A stretch of DNA of 64,000 nt from Phoenix dactylifera (lineage: Eukaryota; Streptophyta; Magnoliopsida; Arecales; Arecaceae): contig NW_024067938.1 in assembly GCF_009389715.1 (NCBI RefSeq), forward strand, positions 124,001 to 188,000, written 5' to 3'. The notes below the pieces were generated by a model that did not search any database, had not been told where the DNA came from, and saw only the letters and a list, made by a program, of their open reading frames with translations. Numbering within the stretch: the stretch's first letter is position 1; the number at the start of each line of letters is the position of its first letter. Of the stretch, positions 23,201-44,508 are shown one piece after another. Made by a program: the position numbers and the translations under genes.

Positions 23201-24649
23201 TTATTGTTTAATTTTCCATGTGCCTCTGTTTCAGTCTGTTAGAAAAATGCCAGTCATAGTTATCAAATATCTCATCTCAAAAATCACAGTATTGTAGTTT
23301 CAAGAATTCATATTAAAAAAGCAAAAATCAAGATAGCGAAAAATGCCAACAAATGAATGCAGTGCTCAACTAAGTGAAACAAGATAGTAAGAGAGTAGAT
23401 GAAAAGCCAACCTCACAGAGATAGGAAATTTTTACACAATAATAGAGATGATACGATTTTAAAATATCTATTCTCGCATCGAAGTTCAAGTCCTTTGCAG
23501 CCTAAGTCATTCTTATTGGTAGATGTGGGAAATGAAAAACATCCCCACTAGGCATTCAGAAAGTAGGAGCACAGACCAAATCCAAGATGACTTAGCAACA
23601 ACTTCCCAGCATATTGCCCATAAGTCTATTCAGATGACTAATAACAAATATTAAGGCTTCTGGAACAAGAGCCATCAAAAGCAGTTGCATATTATTTGTT
23701 TGAGAACTAAATTAGATGCCTCCCAGTGATAGCAAGTCGATACTACTCTTCTGCATCTCCATGCCTTGCAATCTTGACCAATGTGCTTCATGGCAATTTA
23801 CAGGCAAGTTACTTTTCTTCCAGCTAAAATTCTTCTTTTTCATTATATATATAAATTCTTGCAAAAAACAGTAATGTGACAATCATGGGTTTCCCATTCC
23901 CATCAATTCATTTCATAAGAAACTGAAATGAATAAATCAACTGGATCTAAAAAACAAAACAATTCAAAAGTACAAATATCTTGCTCCAATTTAAGGAAGA
24001 CAAATGGAGCCCAACTTAACCAGAAGGATTCAACCTGTGTGATAATGTCAGAAATGGTGGCATCTGCACTCTGAAATATCCCCTTGTTTCTCGCCTTTCC
24101 GTTATTAGGAGGTTCTTACTAGCTCTGAGAATCTTTCTGATCTTCCTTTTCCTCCAACCATGCCAACAAGATAAAAGACATCCTGACCTACCCTTTACAG
24201 TCAGAATCCATTGAAGGAATTTCATGTTTACAGCCTCATCCTTTACCACAGTTCCATCTAATCTTTCGCTTTTACCATTGTCTGTCTGGAGAAGGAAAAC
24301 TTGAGCAACAACAATAATTGTGGGGAAATGTTCTTTCTGATCTCCATGGACATCAAGGTGGTCAAAAAATATTCTATGTGATAATCTGATCTTATAATTT
24401 CATATAATGGTTTAACAAATTTAGTGAAATTTTGCAAATAGATTCCCCTATAAATATGTGTACACACAAATTAATGCATGAACGCTTCTCCCCACCGCAA
24501 CACCCACCAACCCACCACAAGCAAAAAAGAACTGGATTTCCAAATATTAAAGTTGCAGCTAAACAGACAAATGTTTATTAAGGTAAATAGATATATCAGC
24601 ACGTTACGCAATCAGCGATGGCACAATTGATCCCCAAACTGCACATGGT
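20223..24649. other. Intergenic, downstream of cystathionine beta-lyase
   Basis: ORFs such as 21806-21477 (-) and 24249-24016 (-) match no family I can name. The clear structure is the tandem duplication at 21144-21428. The bases next to 24649 should be the lyase 3'-UTR. Confidence 0.4.
21144..21428. repeat. 147-bp tandem duplication
   Basis: Copy 1 (21144-21290) and copy 2 (21291-21428) share tcttctatttcctgaact, ctccataaatttttcatct, gacagcatcaa and aacctcatgtcagcctt. They differ at a few bases and by one short gap of about 9 bases. Confidence 0.95.
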
Positions 24650-32507
<7,858 letters not shown>

Positions 32508-35185
32508 GGAAGGGGGAGATTTGACTAGAGCTTACGGGGTCCTCCGCCTCTCCTCGCTCCTACTGGATCCAGCAGGCGGAGGAGGGAAGGCTGATAGTCT
32601 CGTTTCGTGCAAGGGTTTTTGGTTCGGTGGAGAAGGTTTTACCGAGCAGCGATAAATTAAATTAATCGCATATTAATATGATGATTTATTTTTATTCCCG
32701 TATAAAATTAAATAAAATTATAAATAAAATTAGATATTTAGATGCGGCTCGCGTAGTTACCTATCTATATCTATATCTATTTTTTAACAAATATAAATAT
32801 AAATATAAATATAGATATTAGTTGAATACTCAAATTACTATCTATATTCAAATAGATTTGAATATAAAAATAAATCCAAAGAATATTATCGAATCTACTT
32901 TCACTCATGATTGTATATGATTTCATAGGTTAGTTTTATATCTGTATTTAAAACAGAGGATATATCCTTCACGTGAATTTACCAGTAGATTGCGTAATAG
33001 CCTTTTTCGAGTTCAAAATTTATTAGAAAAAAAAGATTAACTATTTTCGCACCAAAGATACAACCCAAACCAGTGTATTTATTAGTAAAGTGCAATTCAT
33101 GGATTGCACTCTTTTAAAATTAATTATATCAAAATTGTCAGTTGTGTGATCTCCCAAAATTATGCACGCTTATATCAGATATTCCTTTTTTTTCATATGT
33201 ATATGTTAGAACAAGCCAATATTTAGGACTACATTGAGTGGACTTAGCCTAGGTTGTTGGATTAGAAAAATCCTGATCAAATAATGAACAAAATAATAAT
33301 GACAATGTAGTAAAGGTCTTTGGAACTGTTTAATTATTGTTAGTTATCTTAGGGGGAAAGATTGTTGTTACTAGCTCAACAAACTAACCTACTAGTTCTT
33401 TTGCCTCATCCAAGATGATATTGTGTACATATCAACTCGAGTTCAAAATATATTTGCAAGGTCTAAATAAATTCTTCTAGGTAGAAGAACAAGCCTAAAT
33501 GTGAGATGTTAGTAGAAAGAAGTTAGAAGTTCAAAACTTCTATATATTTAATCTAACTTTTTCTTGCACGAGAATACAAAACACCATGTGCTGTCCACAT
33601 GCTTAGGGTCCAATAATGGTCATTGGTTGCTCTTAGCTATTGATAGACTTGGCAATTTGATTTCAGAATAAAGAAGGTATAGGACTTAGAAAGAACTTTA
33701 TACTTGCTGAATAACTTTGAAGAATGATAAGCAAAGAACTTTATACTTGTTGATTCCGCTATAGTTTCTCTTGTAAGGAAAGCTTAAACTTATCCAACTA
33801 TTACAAAAAAAAGAAAAAAATGTTTTGATAAAATATATTTGTACTTTATATAAAAAAGAGGCATTCCATGCTCTCATTATATTGCGGGATTTGGGAGGAT
33901 TAGAAGTATGTAGTCTTGCTCCTACATATGAAGAGATTGTTTTTATGTTTCAAATTTATGATATTTAGATCACAACAGAGCAATGTTGCCCTTGTGCTAA
34001 AGCTTGTCCACTAAACCTATTTATACCCTAAATAACTATTCTAAGGAAAGATTGTCATAAACTGTTCATAGCATATAATCCTTCTTCATCTAACCTTTTT
34101 TTATAACTAGAAAACATTCTAAGCTTAAAATTATTTAAGAATCACAACAAATCAAAGTTAAGAATAACACATTGATTATTGAAGAGGAATAACAAAATTA
34201 GATCCTCTTGCTTGGCGAGTGGAGGTCCAGTTCTCTCTAATTGCAGTCGTCCATGTAGAACATGATAACTCTTCATTTTTTAGCCCTGCATAATAAATAG
34301 GATAATGCACTACATGTTGTCATGGACCTTGCAAAAAGCATCATCACATATGAGATCAAAGGCCGTCAATCAAAGCACAGGTAACCATGATTGCATAACC
34401 CAATCCCTCAAGTTGAATCGGAGAAGATCCTAACTATTTCCATTGCTTTAGGGTGCCCACAGCATAGATAAAAAAAAAAATAAAAAAAAAGGATCATCAG
34501 ACTTGATAACTTTATATTGATGATTTCATGAAAAATTAGTTCCAACATTGTATACACCATGCGGCCGTAAATACAACCAATCTCTGCTTATTTTTGCAGA
34601 CTTCATTCATCAAATGCTTGTCTCATTGTATCATTATAAAAACAAGTCGCTATGATTATCAGCATGCACGGTCATTTTAATGCATGCAGCACAATATCTC
34701 TTTTTTCATACATATTTGGTAATAATTTATAGAGTTACACCAATTTTCTATACCACGTGGCATAAAAGAGACTTTACACTTCTATTTCCCTCCTCCTTGT
34801 AGCAAATTAATTTGCGTTAATAAAAGGATTCAAACCAGTACCACATTGCAAGAGCTAAATACAAATTTGCCCAAACAATGCTACCTGCACGCACGTGTGA
34901 AAGGCATCTCGTGCGTCACGAGGAGAACGTTCTGGGTCCGACGCGACGCCCCTAGGTGCGGCAGCAGCTCTGGTTATAGCCGTAGTTCCACGTTTCATCA
35001 ACCGGAAAAACGTAGGGAGGAAAGAAAACCCACCATAACACTTACCGAAGCAGCGATCCCCATCAAAGCTCCGAGCTCCCAGCCTCCGACCGGCGCTAGT
35101 GTCCGTGTCAATACTTCGACACCAAATTATAAACCTAGTTCCCGGCCTTCCGCCATTAGGGACGAGAGGAGGAGCAGCCGACGCC
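32508..35185. other. Divergent intergenic region between CBL and EDRF1 homologue
   Basis: The 2.7 kb between the two start codons must hold both promoters. A GC-rich island follows the CBL start (32508-32650) and another precedes the EDRF1 start (about 34890-35185). The middle is AT-rich with short (tatctata)-type repeats near 32761-32815. No gene, tRNA or clear transposon was recognised. Confidence 0.5.
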
Positions 35186-38100
35186 ATGGAGGGCTCGGGG
35201 GAACTCCAGTGCGTGGGGAAGATGGAGATCGCGAAGCCCAAGCCCGTCGGCTTCCTCTGCGGCACCCTCCCCGTCCCCACCGACTCCACCTTCCCCCTCT
35301 TCCAGTCCTCCTCCGCCCTCGTGCCCTCTCCACACACGTAATCTCTCTCTCTCTCTCTCTTTCTAACTCTCAGTTTTGGGGTCTAATTGCTCTTTGTAAT
35401 TGATTTGCAATTGATTTAGGATTGGAGCTCCGAGGTACCAGATGTTGCCAGCGGAGACGGATCTCAATACGCTGCCCCTGCTCTCAAACATTCCGGAGAA
35501 GGTGTTTCCATCCGGGGCCAAGAGCAGTGGAGGTGCCCGTTTCTCGCCTTGTTTTAGGTGTTTCTTTTAATTTGTATTTTGAGAGAATTTATGAATTTAA
35601 ATTGGATCTGTTGTTTGGTTGCATGGTGGTGCAAGAAGAGTTTTGATTTTTAGAATCTCATTGGCGTTAAAGTGATAGCTATATGCTTAGTACTTGGGAC
35701 CTAAATCAGTTAATGTCGGTGTGTTTTTTATTGTCATGTCGAATGATTCCCCCATCTCAATTAGATCTTTGAAGTTGAATTCCCAAAAAAATTGAAGAAG
35801 AAGGGAAAGAGATATGAGATGTTTGTGATATGGATGCGTTGTCAGAGTTAATAGGAATTTGTTAATACCGGTATTGGCAACAAGAGGATTGCTCATTTTT
35901 TTCTTGTCTTGATAAAAGTTTTCACCTCTTCGGTCTTCATAATTTGCGAGTGAAAACCTTGCTATATGTGAAGCCTGTCTTACAATTTGTTTGGACAATT
36001 GTAAGTAAGTCACATATTTTTAATACTTTGAACTGTTTTTCTTTGGTCCAAAAACTCAAATCTTCTTATAAGTATTGATGAGACTTTCAGCTGATACGCA
36101 AAATACGGTGTCATGCTGTATCTAAGTTACCGTGTACTTTATTTGTAACAGTAGTGTTGATCCATGAGAACTGGTTTGAATGCTAGATCATGGAAGCAAT
36201 CTACCATGTACTTTATTTGTAACAGTATTGTTGATCCATGAGAACTGGTTTGAATGCTAGATCATGGAAGCAATCTTTGAGGATAAGGGTGCAGATGGAT
36301 TAAGAAGTGGATCTACAGTTCCACTCAAATTTGATCCCCAAGAGATAACTCAACATGAATGATCTTCTTTGCTATTCTGGATTTTTTATACAAAACAGTA
36401 GGGGTCAACTATGAGAATCTAGTACCAATGGAGGTTGTTGGTTGAAAAATAGCTAGATTCTTTTGAAAGGTTATGCAACTTACATGCCTTTGTGAGCTTT
36501 GTTTGGTTTCTGGAAAAAAAAGGGAAAAAGAGAGAAGAAAGCTCAACTACATTTGCTTTTTTGGTTTATTTGGAAAAAATATAGAACAATGGTTGTAGAG
36601 AAATTAGTTAGGATGTGCAAGACATCCATATCCACTTGTCTTCTTTATTTCTCGCAAAATTTCCAACTAAAAGTAACAGAAAATGGTGATTCTTTATTTT
36701 TTTCTCTCTATCTCAAATTTTCTTTATTGCCAAACACCGAAAAGAAGATTCCACTAGCAATCAAATAGAGCTTAAGGGAAGAATTTATAATACAACAATA
36801 AGACTTGTAATGTTAGGTGATAAAGTAAGTCAAGCAAGCAAAAGTAATAGAGAGAGTCGAGTGCGGCAAAGATGAGAACGATAAGGTGGATATGTATGAA
36901 ATTATGAAAATTACACAGTCATGTGAGCTTAACAAGGGCTACACCAATTGTGAGCAAGTGGGGGAACAGTTATGGGATTCTTTGGGCATAAGTAGCAAAG
37001 ATTTATGGGATTCCTTGTAAAGAATATGTCTGGAATGAAAACCTAGACCACGTGGATAAAAGTTATGAGAAGGATTTGGAGGTGGTGGTGGTCATTCTGT
37101 ATGGAGCTCTTCATTCGAACAGATAGTGGCATTGGTGAAAGATTATGTAAGCTAATGCTGGGTGGTTGGCATGGCTTGCTGCTTAATGCCATGGATATAA
37201 AAGGTATATTGATTATATAAAACTCCAGGCATGAATGCAACCCCTATCAGGAGGGGAGTTTTAGAATTGGGTTGCTGTCCTTATTGTATAATAATCTTGT
37301 CTATCAAATTGTTTTTTTTTTATTTCTGCTATTGCTAGTACATCTGAAACTTGTATTAGATATGGTAACTGCCCCTGTTGTAGCATTGAGCAGTTGTCTT
37401 TAGTGTTGCATAATTTTTTCTTACATATTGATATTATCTAGTGATGTTCTTAGTTACCTCATGGTGCCAGTGCAACCATCGAATAAGAAATATTCTTAAA
37501 ATTGTATAAATCTCGTAGTTGTGAATCTCTGAAACTCTTTGTATATCCGCTCTCCTGAGCCAACAGCTTATTGATACTTGTATATTATTATCTATGTAGA
37601 GCTTCTAAAATCTCCCTTGACATGCTGTAACTTTTCTGATTTTTAATAGAAGAGACAAGTTCAGAATATCAAACATTTTTTTCCTTTTTTCAAGTGTATA
37701 TATATATAGCTGCATCAAATAGAAATGAGGCATTGTTGTTTGAGTCTTCATTCTCAAGATGCACATCTTATTCCTGGCGTCCCATTTGTTGATAGCTGGA
37801 TATTTAGATGTTTGAGCTGTCATACGCATGCTGTGCATGTTTCATATGCTCTTGTGTGTTTGTGAGAACCTAAACATAAAAGTACAAGCCCATGGTTACT
37901 ATTCTTTTATACACACACACATGCACACTTCTATATCTGGTGTAGCCTTGTCACTTATGGTTAGATTTTCTGCTGTGTCCTCAGAATTTCATTGTGAAAG
38001 CAGTCCTATTACTCAAAATTTGTCTCAAAAATGTGAAGCACTTGCCGTATCTGGCCTGACTGAATATGGGGATGAAATAGATGTGGTTGCTCCGACTGAC

Positions 38101-41100
38101 ATTTTGAAGCAGATTTTTAAAATACCTTACTCCAAGGCCCAATTGTCCATTGCTGTTCATCGCATTGGGGATACCCTCATTCTTAATACAGGGTATGCTG
38201 TTAAATAATTGAAATTTTGCTTTAATGCTTTGCATGATTCTTAATGTCTTGAATTTTTGCCAAGGATAGCCCTGATGTTGAAGAAGGAGAAAAGATGTAC
38301 AGAAGACAGAATAACCAATCCAAAGGTTCGGATCCTTCAATCTTCTTGAACTTCGCCATGCACTCAGTGAGAGCAGAGGCTTGTGATTGCCCTCCTAGTC
38401 ACCAACCATCATCCGAGAAGCAGTCAAGTTCCACTATCTTACCAGGACATTTTGGACATATGGAGGGTACTTTTGTATCTGCTACAAACTCCCATGCTAA
38501 GTCTCAATTTTTTGATCAAAATGCCAGTGGCAGGCGGAAGTCTTCACAAGGGAATCATGACAAATTCTTTTGGGGCACCAAGCAGAACAAGCAAAAAGGT
38601 AGAAGGCCAGATCCTATCAAGAAGACCTCAGAAGTTGGTGAAAAGCCTAGATGCCCGATGCAAGAGTCAGATAAGTTCAGGAGAGAGGGAAATAATGGTT
38701 TTCTGAGGGTTTTGTTTTGGCAATTTCACAACTTCCGGATGCTTTTAGGCAGCGACTTGCTTTTATTCAGCAATGAGAAATATGTTGCAGTGAGCCTGCA
38801 CCTCTGGGATGTCTCAAGACAGGTAAGGCACAACATACTGAATGTTTTAGCTTGATTTCACGGGGTTTTGTCATTCAGTAGTTTGTTTTGACAGGTCACT
38901 CCATTGACATGGCTTGAGGCCTGGCTTGACAATGTCATGGCCAGCGTGCCTGAGTTAGCTATCTGTTACCATGAAAATGGTGTTGTTCAAGGTTATGAAC
39001 TTTTGAAAACGGATGATATATTCCTTCTTAAGGGCATATCTGAAGATGGTACAGCTGCATTTCATCCTCAAGTTGTCCAACAGAATGGGCTTTCAGTTTT
39101 GAGGTTTCTTCAGGATAACTGCAAACAGGATCCTGGTGCATACTGGGTATGGACACCTAAACTTTTTGGATATCCCTGATTTGAAGATCTAATCTACTAT
39201 CTCTTTATTTCCTCCCTCCCAGCCCCATTCTTCCCACCTCTATAGTATAATTAAAAATTTGCCTCATTTGTTTGGTTATATTATGGTAATAGCCCCATGA
39301 TTCTGTGTCCAAATTTACTTTTGCAGTTGTATAAAGGTGCAGGAGAGGATGTAATACAGCTGTTTGATCTGTCTGTCATACCTAAAAACCATTCAACTGA
39401 TGATCAAGAAAAAAGCTGTAGTTCTTTTCCATCCTTAATGAATAAAGGGAGAAGGGATTCTTTATTTTCTCTGGGGGTTCTTCTCTACCGTATAGCTCAC
39501 AGGTTGTCACTTTCAAAGGTACCAAAACCGGAACTTTTATGTTGTTCTTGATGCAACACTGATTAGCTGATCTCTAGCTTGGAACTTTATGTTTTGATGT
39601 TTTTGCTGCAGGCACCTGATAGTAGAGTGAAGTGTGCAAAGTTTTTCAAAAAATGTTTGGACTTCCTTAGTGAGCAGGATCATCTAGTACGTTGGTTTCC
39701 TAGCATTATTTTGCAACTTCTTTCTCAGTTTCTTCATTATTGAGTCTCTGCATTCAATTTATATACTTATAAAGTAGCTATTGCTAATAATGTAATTTGT
39801 CATTTGTTAGGTTGTTCGTGCGTATGCTCATGAACAGTTTGCCAGACTCATTCTGAAATGTTATGAGGAACTGGAGTTACCATCAGAATCTTTTCTTCTA
39901 GAATCTGAAGTTACAGTTACTGACCTGGAAGATGAATCCTCAGAATTCTCTCTGGAAATGTTTGGATCAGGGATCCAAGAAAAGGAAAAGGGTTCATCTC
40001 ATGCTGCAGAAGATGCCACCTCAATCAAAGCTGGGACTAGTCTAGATAGTTTGGAGTCAGAGGAATCAGGGACATCAAAGTTGGAAACAGAAGCATGTCT
40101 AAGTCAAAACATTTCTCTATCTGCAACAAACGGAGCTGAAGATCTTACAAAAAACATGGCTAGTTCTAGAACAAATGATGAGTTAGATATGTGTCAGATT
40201 GCAACTTCCCCTCATTTAGTTTGCACAGTTTCTGATCCAATCTCCTCTAAGTTAGCTGCAATACACCATGTGTCGCAAGCTATCAAGTCACTCAGATGGA
40301 AGCGCCAGCTGCAGAATGCTCAGGAGGGTTTAATTGATCATGGAAACAAAATTCATGAAAGATTTTCCTCTGTCAACTTCTCTTTATGCACATGTGGTGA
40401 TTCTGACTGTGTTGAAGTTTGCGATATCCGGGAATGGCTTCCAAAATCAAAGATGGATAATAAGATGTGGAAACTTGTTCTTTTGCTGGGAGAGTCATAT
40501 TTGGCACTCGGCGAAGCTTATAAGGAGGATGGACAATTGCATCGAGCTCTCAAGGTCGTAGAATTAGCATGTTTAGTTTATGGGTCAATGCCTCAACATC
40601 TTGAAGATGCTTATTTTATCTCATCTATGACCAGTATCTCATTATGTCAGGTGAACTTTAGAGATGATAAAGAGAAGACAAATTTGGTTATGGATGGTGC
40701 AAAAGATTTGGACTCAGAGTTCTTAGAAGATGGATATGCTGCTGATCAGTTCTCTCCTATTTACCTGTTCTGGTCGAATGCATGGACACTTGTTGCCGAT
40801 GTATTTGTGGAGTATCATAGAACAAGGGGTAAAGAAATCCCAGTACAAGCAGAAAGAAAAACATCAGGAAATGGACTGCGAATGTCAGATGAAATTGTAA
40901 AGGAGGTAAAACGCCTTAAGAAAAAGTTGGGACGGTACAAGCAAAACTGTAGCAGTTGTTCTTTGATTAACTGTAGTTGTCAGAGTGATAGAGCAAACAG
41001 TGGTAATAGTGCAAGCAGTAGCAGTGGAGATTCTCCCTCGTCTTATGGCAGAAAACAGATCAGAAAATCGATGATAAGAAATTCCTCAACCTCACCCTTT

Positions 41101-44100
41101 GCTCGAATTCAAGATGATAATAATTCATACCAAATAGAAAGTGCAAATTTTTCTGAAGGTGAGCAGTTGCAGAATAATAATGATAGTGATATGCTTGTTA
41201 ACCCAGAAAATACATGTAAGCTCAAAGAAAGCTATAAATCTGCTGATGTTCCAGTTAGTGATCATGTCAGGGAAGTTCACACCACAGGTTCTGGAGCAGT
41301 TGGTTCTGAACCAAGTTCAAAAGATGCATCTGAAGTGAGAAATGGAGGTATTTTTAAGTTTCTTGAAGGTCCTAAATATGGAGATGTCGAGTACAATCTG
41401 ACTGCTGCTATAGGTTGTTATGATGCAGCTAGGAATGCAATGGATGGATTTCCTATTGGTTTAGGAGAACTTCATTCTGTTTTGAAGAAAAAGGGATGGG
41501 TTTGCAATGAACTAGGCCGATATAGACTTGAGAACAGAAACTTGATCAGTGCAGAAAGTGCATTTTCAGATGCTTTAAAAGCATTTAAGGAAGTTTCAGA
41601 CCATACCAATGTAATATTGATTAACTGTAACTTAGGTCATGGGAGAAGAGCATTGGCTGAAGAACTGGTTTCAAAGATCGATGAGTTTAAGAAGTATGAT
41701 CTCCTTCAAAATGCATATAAGCAAGCTATGAAGTCTGCTAAGTCTGAATACTTTGATTCACTGAAGTACTATGGGGCTGCAAAAGCAGAATTGACTTCTC
41801 TTGGTAATGAGGCTGATAGCATGTTGTGTAACGAAGTATGTACACAATATGCTCACACATATCTAAGGCTTGGAATGCTTTTGGCAAGAGAAAGCATTTC
41901 AGCTGAGGGCTACAATGATGAGTTTCCTAATGATGGGAGAACCAAGGAACATAGGAAGTATGAGTTGTCTGCAAGTGATGCTTTTAGGGAGGCTTTGTCT
42001 ACGTATGAATCCCTTGGCGAGTCACGCAAACAGGAGGCTGCTTTTGCTCATTTCCAACTTGCTTGCTACCACAGAGACTTGTGTTTGAAATTCTTGGATT
42101 TGGACCTCAAACATGTCAAGCATTCTAAATACGACAACAGATACCGTCAAAAGGCCAAATGGTATGCTTCTTTAACAGAAAAGAACTGGCAAAAGTCCAT
42201 AGATTTCTATGGTCCAAAGACACATCCTGTTATGTATATGAATATCCTTCTGGAGCAATCAGCCCTTTCTTTCAGCCTTTCAAATTCATTTCACTCAAAC
42301 ATGGTATGTTTCTCTAGACTTTTTTATTTTTACCTTTATCGTCAGTGTAGCAAAGTATATAACTGTAATTTGCTTGGTTCATACAGCCTTGGTTCTAAAA
42401 TACTTGTCTTGTACATGTTTGGTAATATATGTCCTCGGTTTCTATGGGCATGTCGCTTATCATCTTGCATTTTGTTGTCACAAATGTGCTTGCATTTTTT
42501 TCCTGTTGAAGTTGTCAGACAGATTTTGGCAGATTAAACTTGGTTCCTCCTTATCTGTATGCTTGTTTAGGATTTATAATTGACCATACTCAGGTGTATA
42601 TAGTCTGCTATTTGTGTTCCTTTCAATGTGAAAACATTCGTGTGCTTGTGTGCATGCTAACCTGTATGAGTGCTGTAGCGTCACAATACATTTATACATC
42701 TGTACCTCCATTTTAGGTCTTAGAAAATAGGATACAGCTAAGGGAAATTAGTAAACTGAAGATGAAGATCGAAGGAGACTTAGTAGTGATGCTTTGGAAC
42801 TTGCGCATTCTGTTCATTGCTACAAGTGCTTGGTTGCTACTTGCAAGTAGCTAACTCATCAGATCGTTCCTATGGTGATTACATGCAACTAATGCTAAAA
42901 TTTAGCAGCATGGGCCCTTGATACTGCAAATCTGGGAATGCCTTCAGCTTCCTTCCATGAGACAAAATATGTGGAATAACAATGAGCCATAATATTTGAA
43001 GAGCAAGTGGTTGCTACTGGACTGTGTCCACCATTTCAAAAAGTGAATTGAAAATTTGGCTTGTACTGGCTTGGGTTGTTGTTTTGTCAAAACTTGTGCT
43101 GTGATTTTGAAGTGCTACACCAACCCACTTGATCCAACATTCTCTAATCAGTAATGTGCCTTAGCGCGGGTGCGGCTCCAAATATCTCGAGTCTGAGCCA
43201 TGGTGCCTAATTGAATGAGCAGACCATAGGCACAAGGACAAGAGCAAAGGTTAATGTTGTTTCATGGACTAGTTACATTTATGTGATTGCAACATGAAGT
43301 TGGAACTTAAAATGAGCAAATTTGATGATGTCATGCTTGATAAAGTATATGTATTTATTTTGAAGGGAATCTAAAGATGTAGGAAAAATTTCACAGGAGA
43401 TAGCAGAGACATGTTTGCTCCATAAAGCTGATGATCAGGGTCAAAAACCTGAATGACTGTGTATTCTGGTTTTGTTACGTGGAAAATTTGAGTTGCTTAT
43501 GGACGAAATTGATGGCTCAAACATGACAGCTTTGCATGACTATTTAGATTTTATGGGGATTGAGTTCCAGGATATAGGAATTGAGTGTGCTTATTAACAA
43601 AAGGTGTCTTATTAGTGAAATATGCGTACCATGAGATGTACTGCTTAGCTAAGCTATCTAGGACCTTTTCAAACTTGAGGATGTGGAATGATGCTTTTTC
43701 GTTCAATGATCAGGTCTTATCTGGAATCTGGATGCTGGGAAATAGGCACTTGATGTGGTGGAACTGAGTCTGAAAAGAAAAGAAGGAAAATTTACATTTG
43801 ATGTTAAATACTCCAAATCCACTAATTTTTAAGATGACCCTATAGATAGATTATCACAATGCTGTTTGTCAATGTGAATCCTATAAATTAAGTTCGGTTA
43901 TCCAGATTTAGATTTATATGTTAGCATTCTATCTATTCATGTTGTAACATATATTTTTTTAAAATAGATTTTTGTAGTGTATGCAAATCCATGTTCCAGA
44001 GTCCATTTGCATGCAACTCTGAGTTTAATTTGTATTGCCTGGGTCTATACCAGTATGACTTGGTTTTTTGGCAAATTTACAGTAAGCAGATCCTATTCCA

Positions 44101-44508
44101 TGACAACATGCCTTGGCAGTAAATTGTAATTAGTGTTTAACTAATTATCACAGCTTTTTTTATTTTTTTAAAAAAATGTCTTATAAAGTTAAAAGCCCAC
44201 TTCTGCTGCAGATGTTGGAAGCTGCGCTACTCCACCTGCTCGAAGGTCGGCATGTTGTGGAAGCAAATGAAGATTTTTCACACGATAAGGATCTGGAGAT
44301 CAAAGCTAAATTGTTGAATCAGTTACAGGAACTGCTGAAGAGTATGCTGACAACATCACTGTCAGGTAGCAAACCTGGAACTATTGGTCAGGCAGTACCG
44401 TGCAATAGAGTTACAGATTCTGGGAAGCTGAAGGAGATGTACCGAATGTCGTTGAAATCAAACAGTTTAAGTCAATTGCATGCCTTGCACAAGTTATGGT
44501 TCTCTTAG
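35186..44508 (+). CDS. EDRF1: Erythroid differentiation-related factor 1-like protein, 9 exons (1444 aa)
   Basis: This is the plant homologue of EDRF1. In human cells EDRF1 influences globin gene expression; its plant role is not known to me. Exons: 35186-35337, 35420-35532, 37985-38192, 38270-38822, 38895-39146, 39327-39518, 39612-39686, 39811-42303, 44212-44508. They total 4,335 nt with all phases consistent and GT-AG ends. Conserved blocks are VSGLTEYGDEIDVVAPTDIL, IPYSKAQLSIAVHRIGDTLI, NTGPDVEEGEK, FLRVLFWQFHNFRMLLGSDL, VTPLTWLEAWLDNVMASVPE and LGVLLYRIAHRLS. Exon 8 (831 codons) includes WKLVLLLGESYLALGEAYKE, a Ser-rich linker, and helical TPR-like segments (KKKGWVCNELGRYRL). The last exon gives MLEAALLHLLEGRHVVEANE and SNSLSQLHALHKLWFS. 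Exon 8 ends with ATG and exon 9 starts with ATG. The exon 8 frame stays open into the intron to 42537, so intron retention would swap the conserved C-terminus for an unrelated tail. Confidence 0.92.
36128..36275. repeat. 74-bp tandem duplication in EDRF1 intron 2
   Basis: Copies 36128-36201 and 36202-36275 share gtactttatttgtaacagta and gaatgctagatcatggaagc. They differ at only two or three positions, so the event is recent. Confidence 0.96.

Noticed and set aside
34846-35403. 185-codon ORF (+) overlapping the EDRF1 start
   Set aside because: It is in another frame from the conserved EDRF1 N-terminus and is rich in Arg/Ser/Pro because of GC-rich leader sequence.
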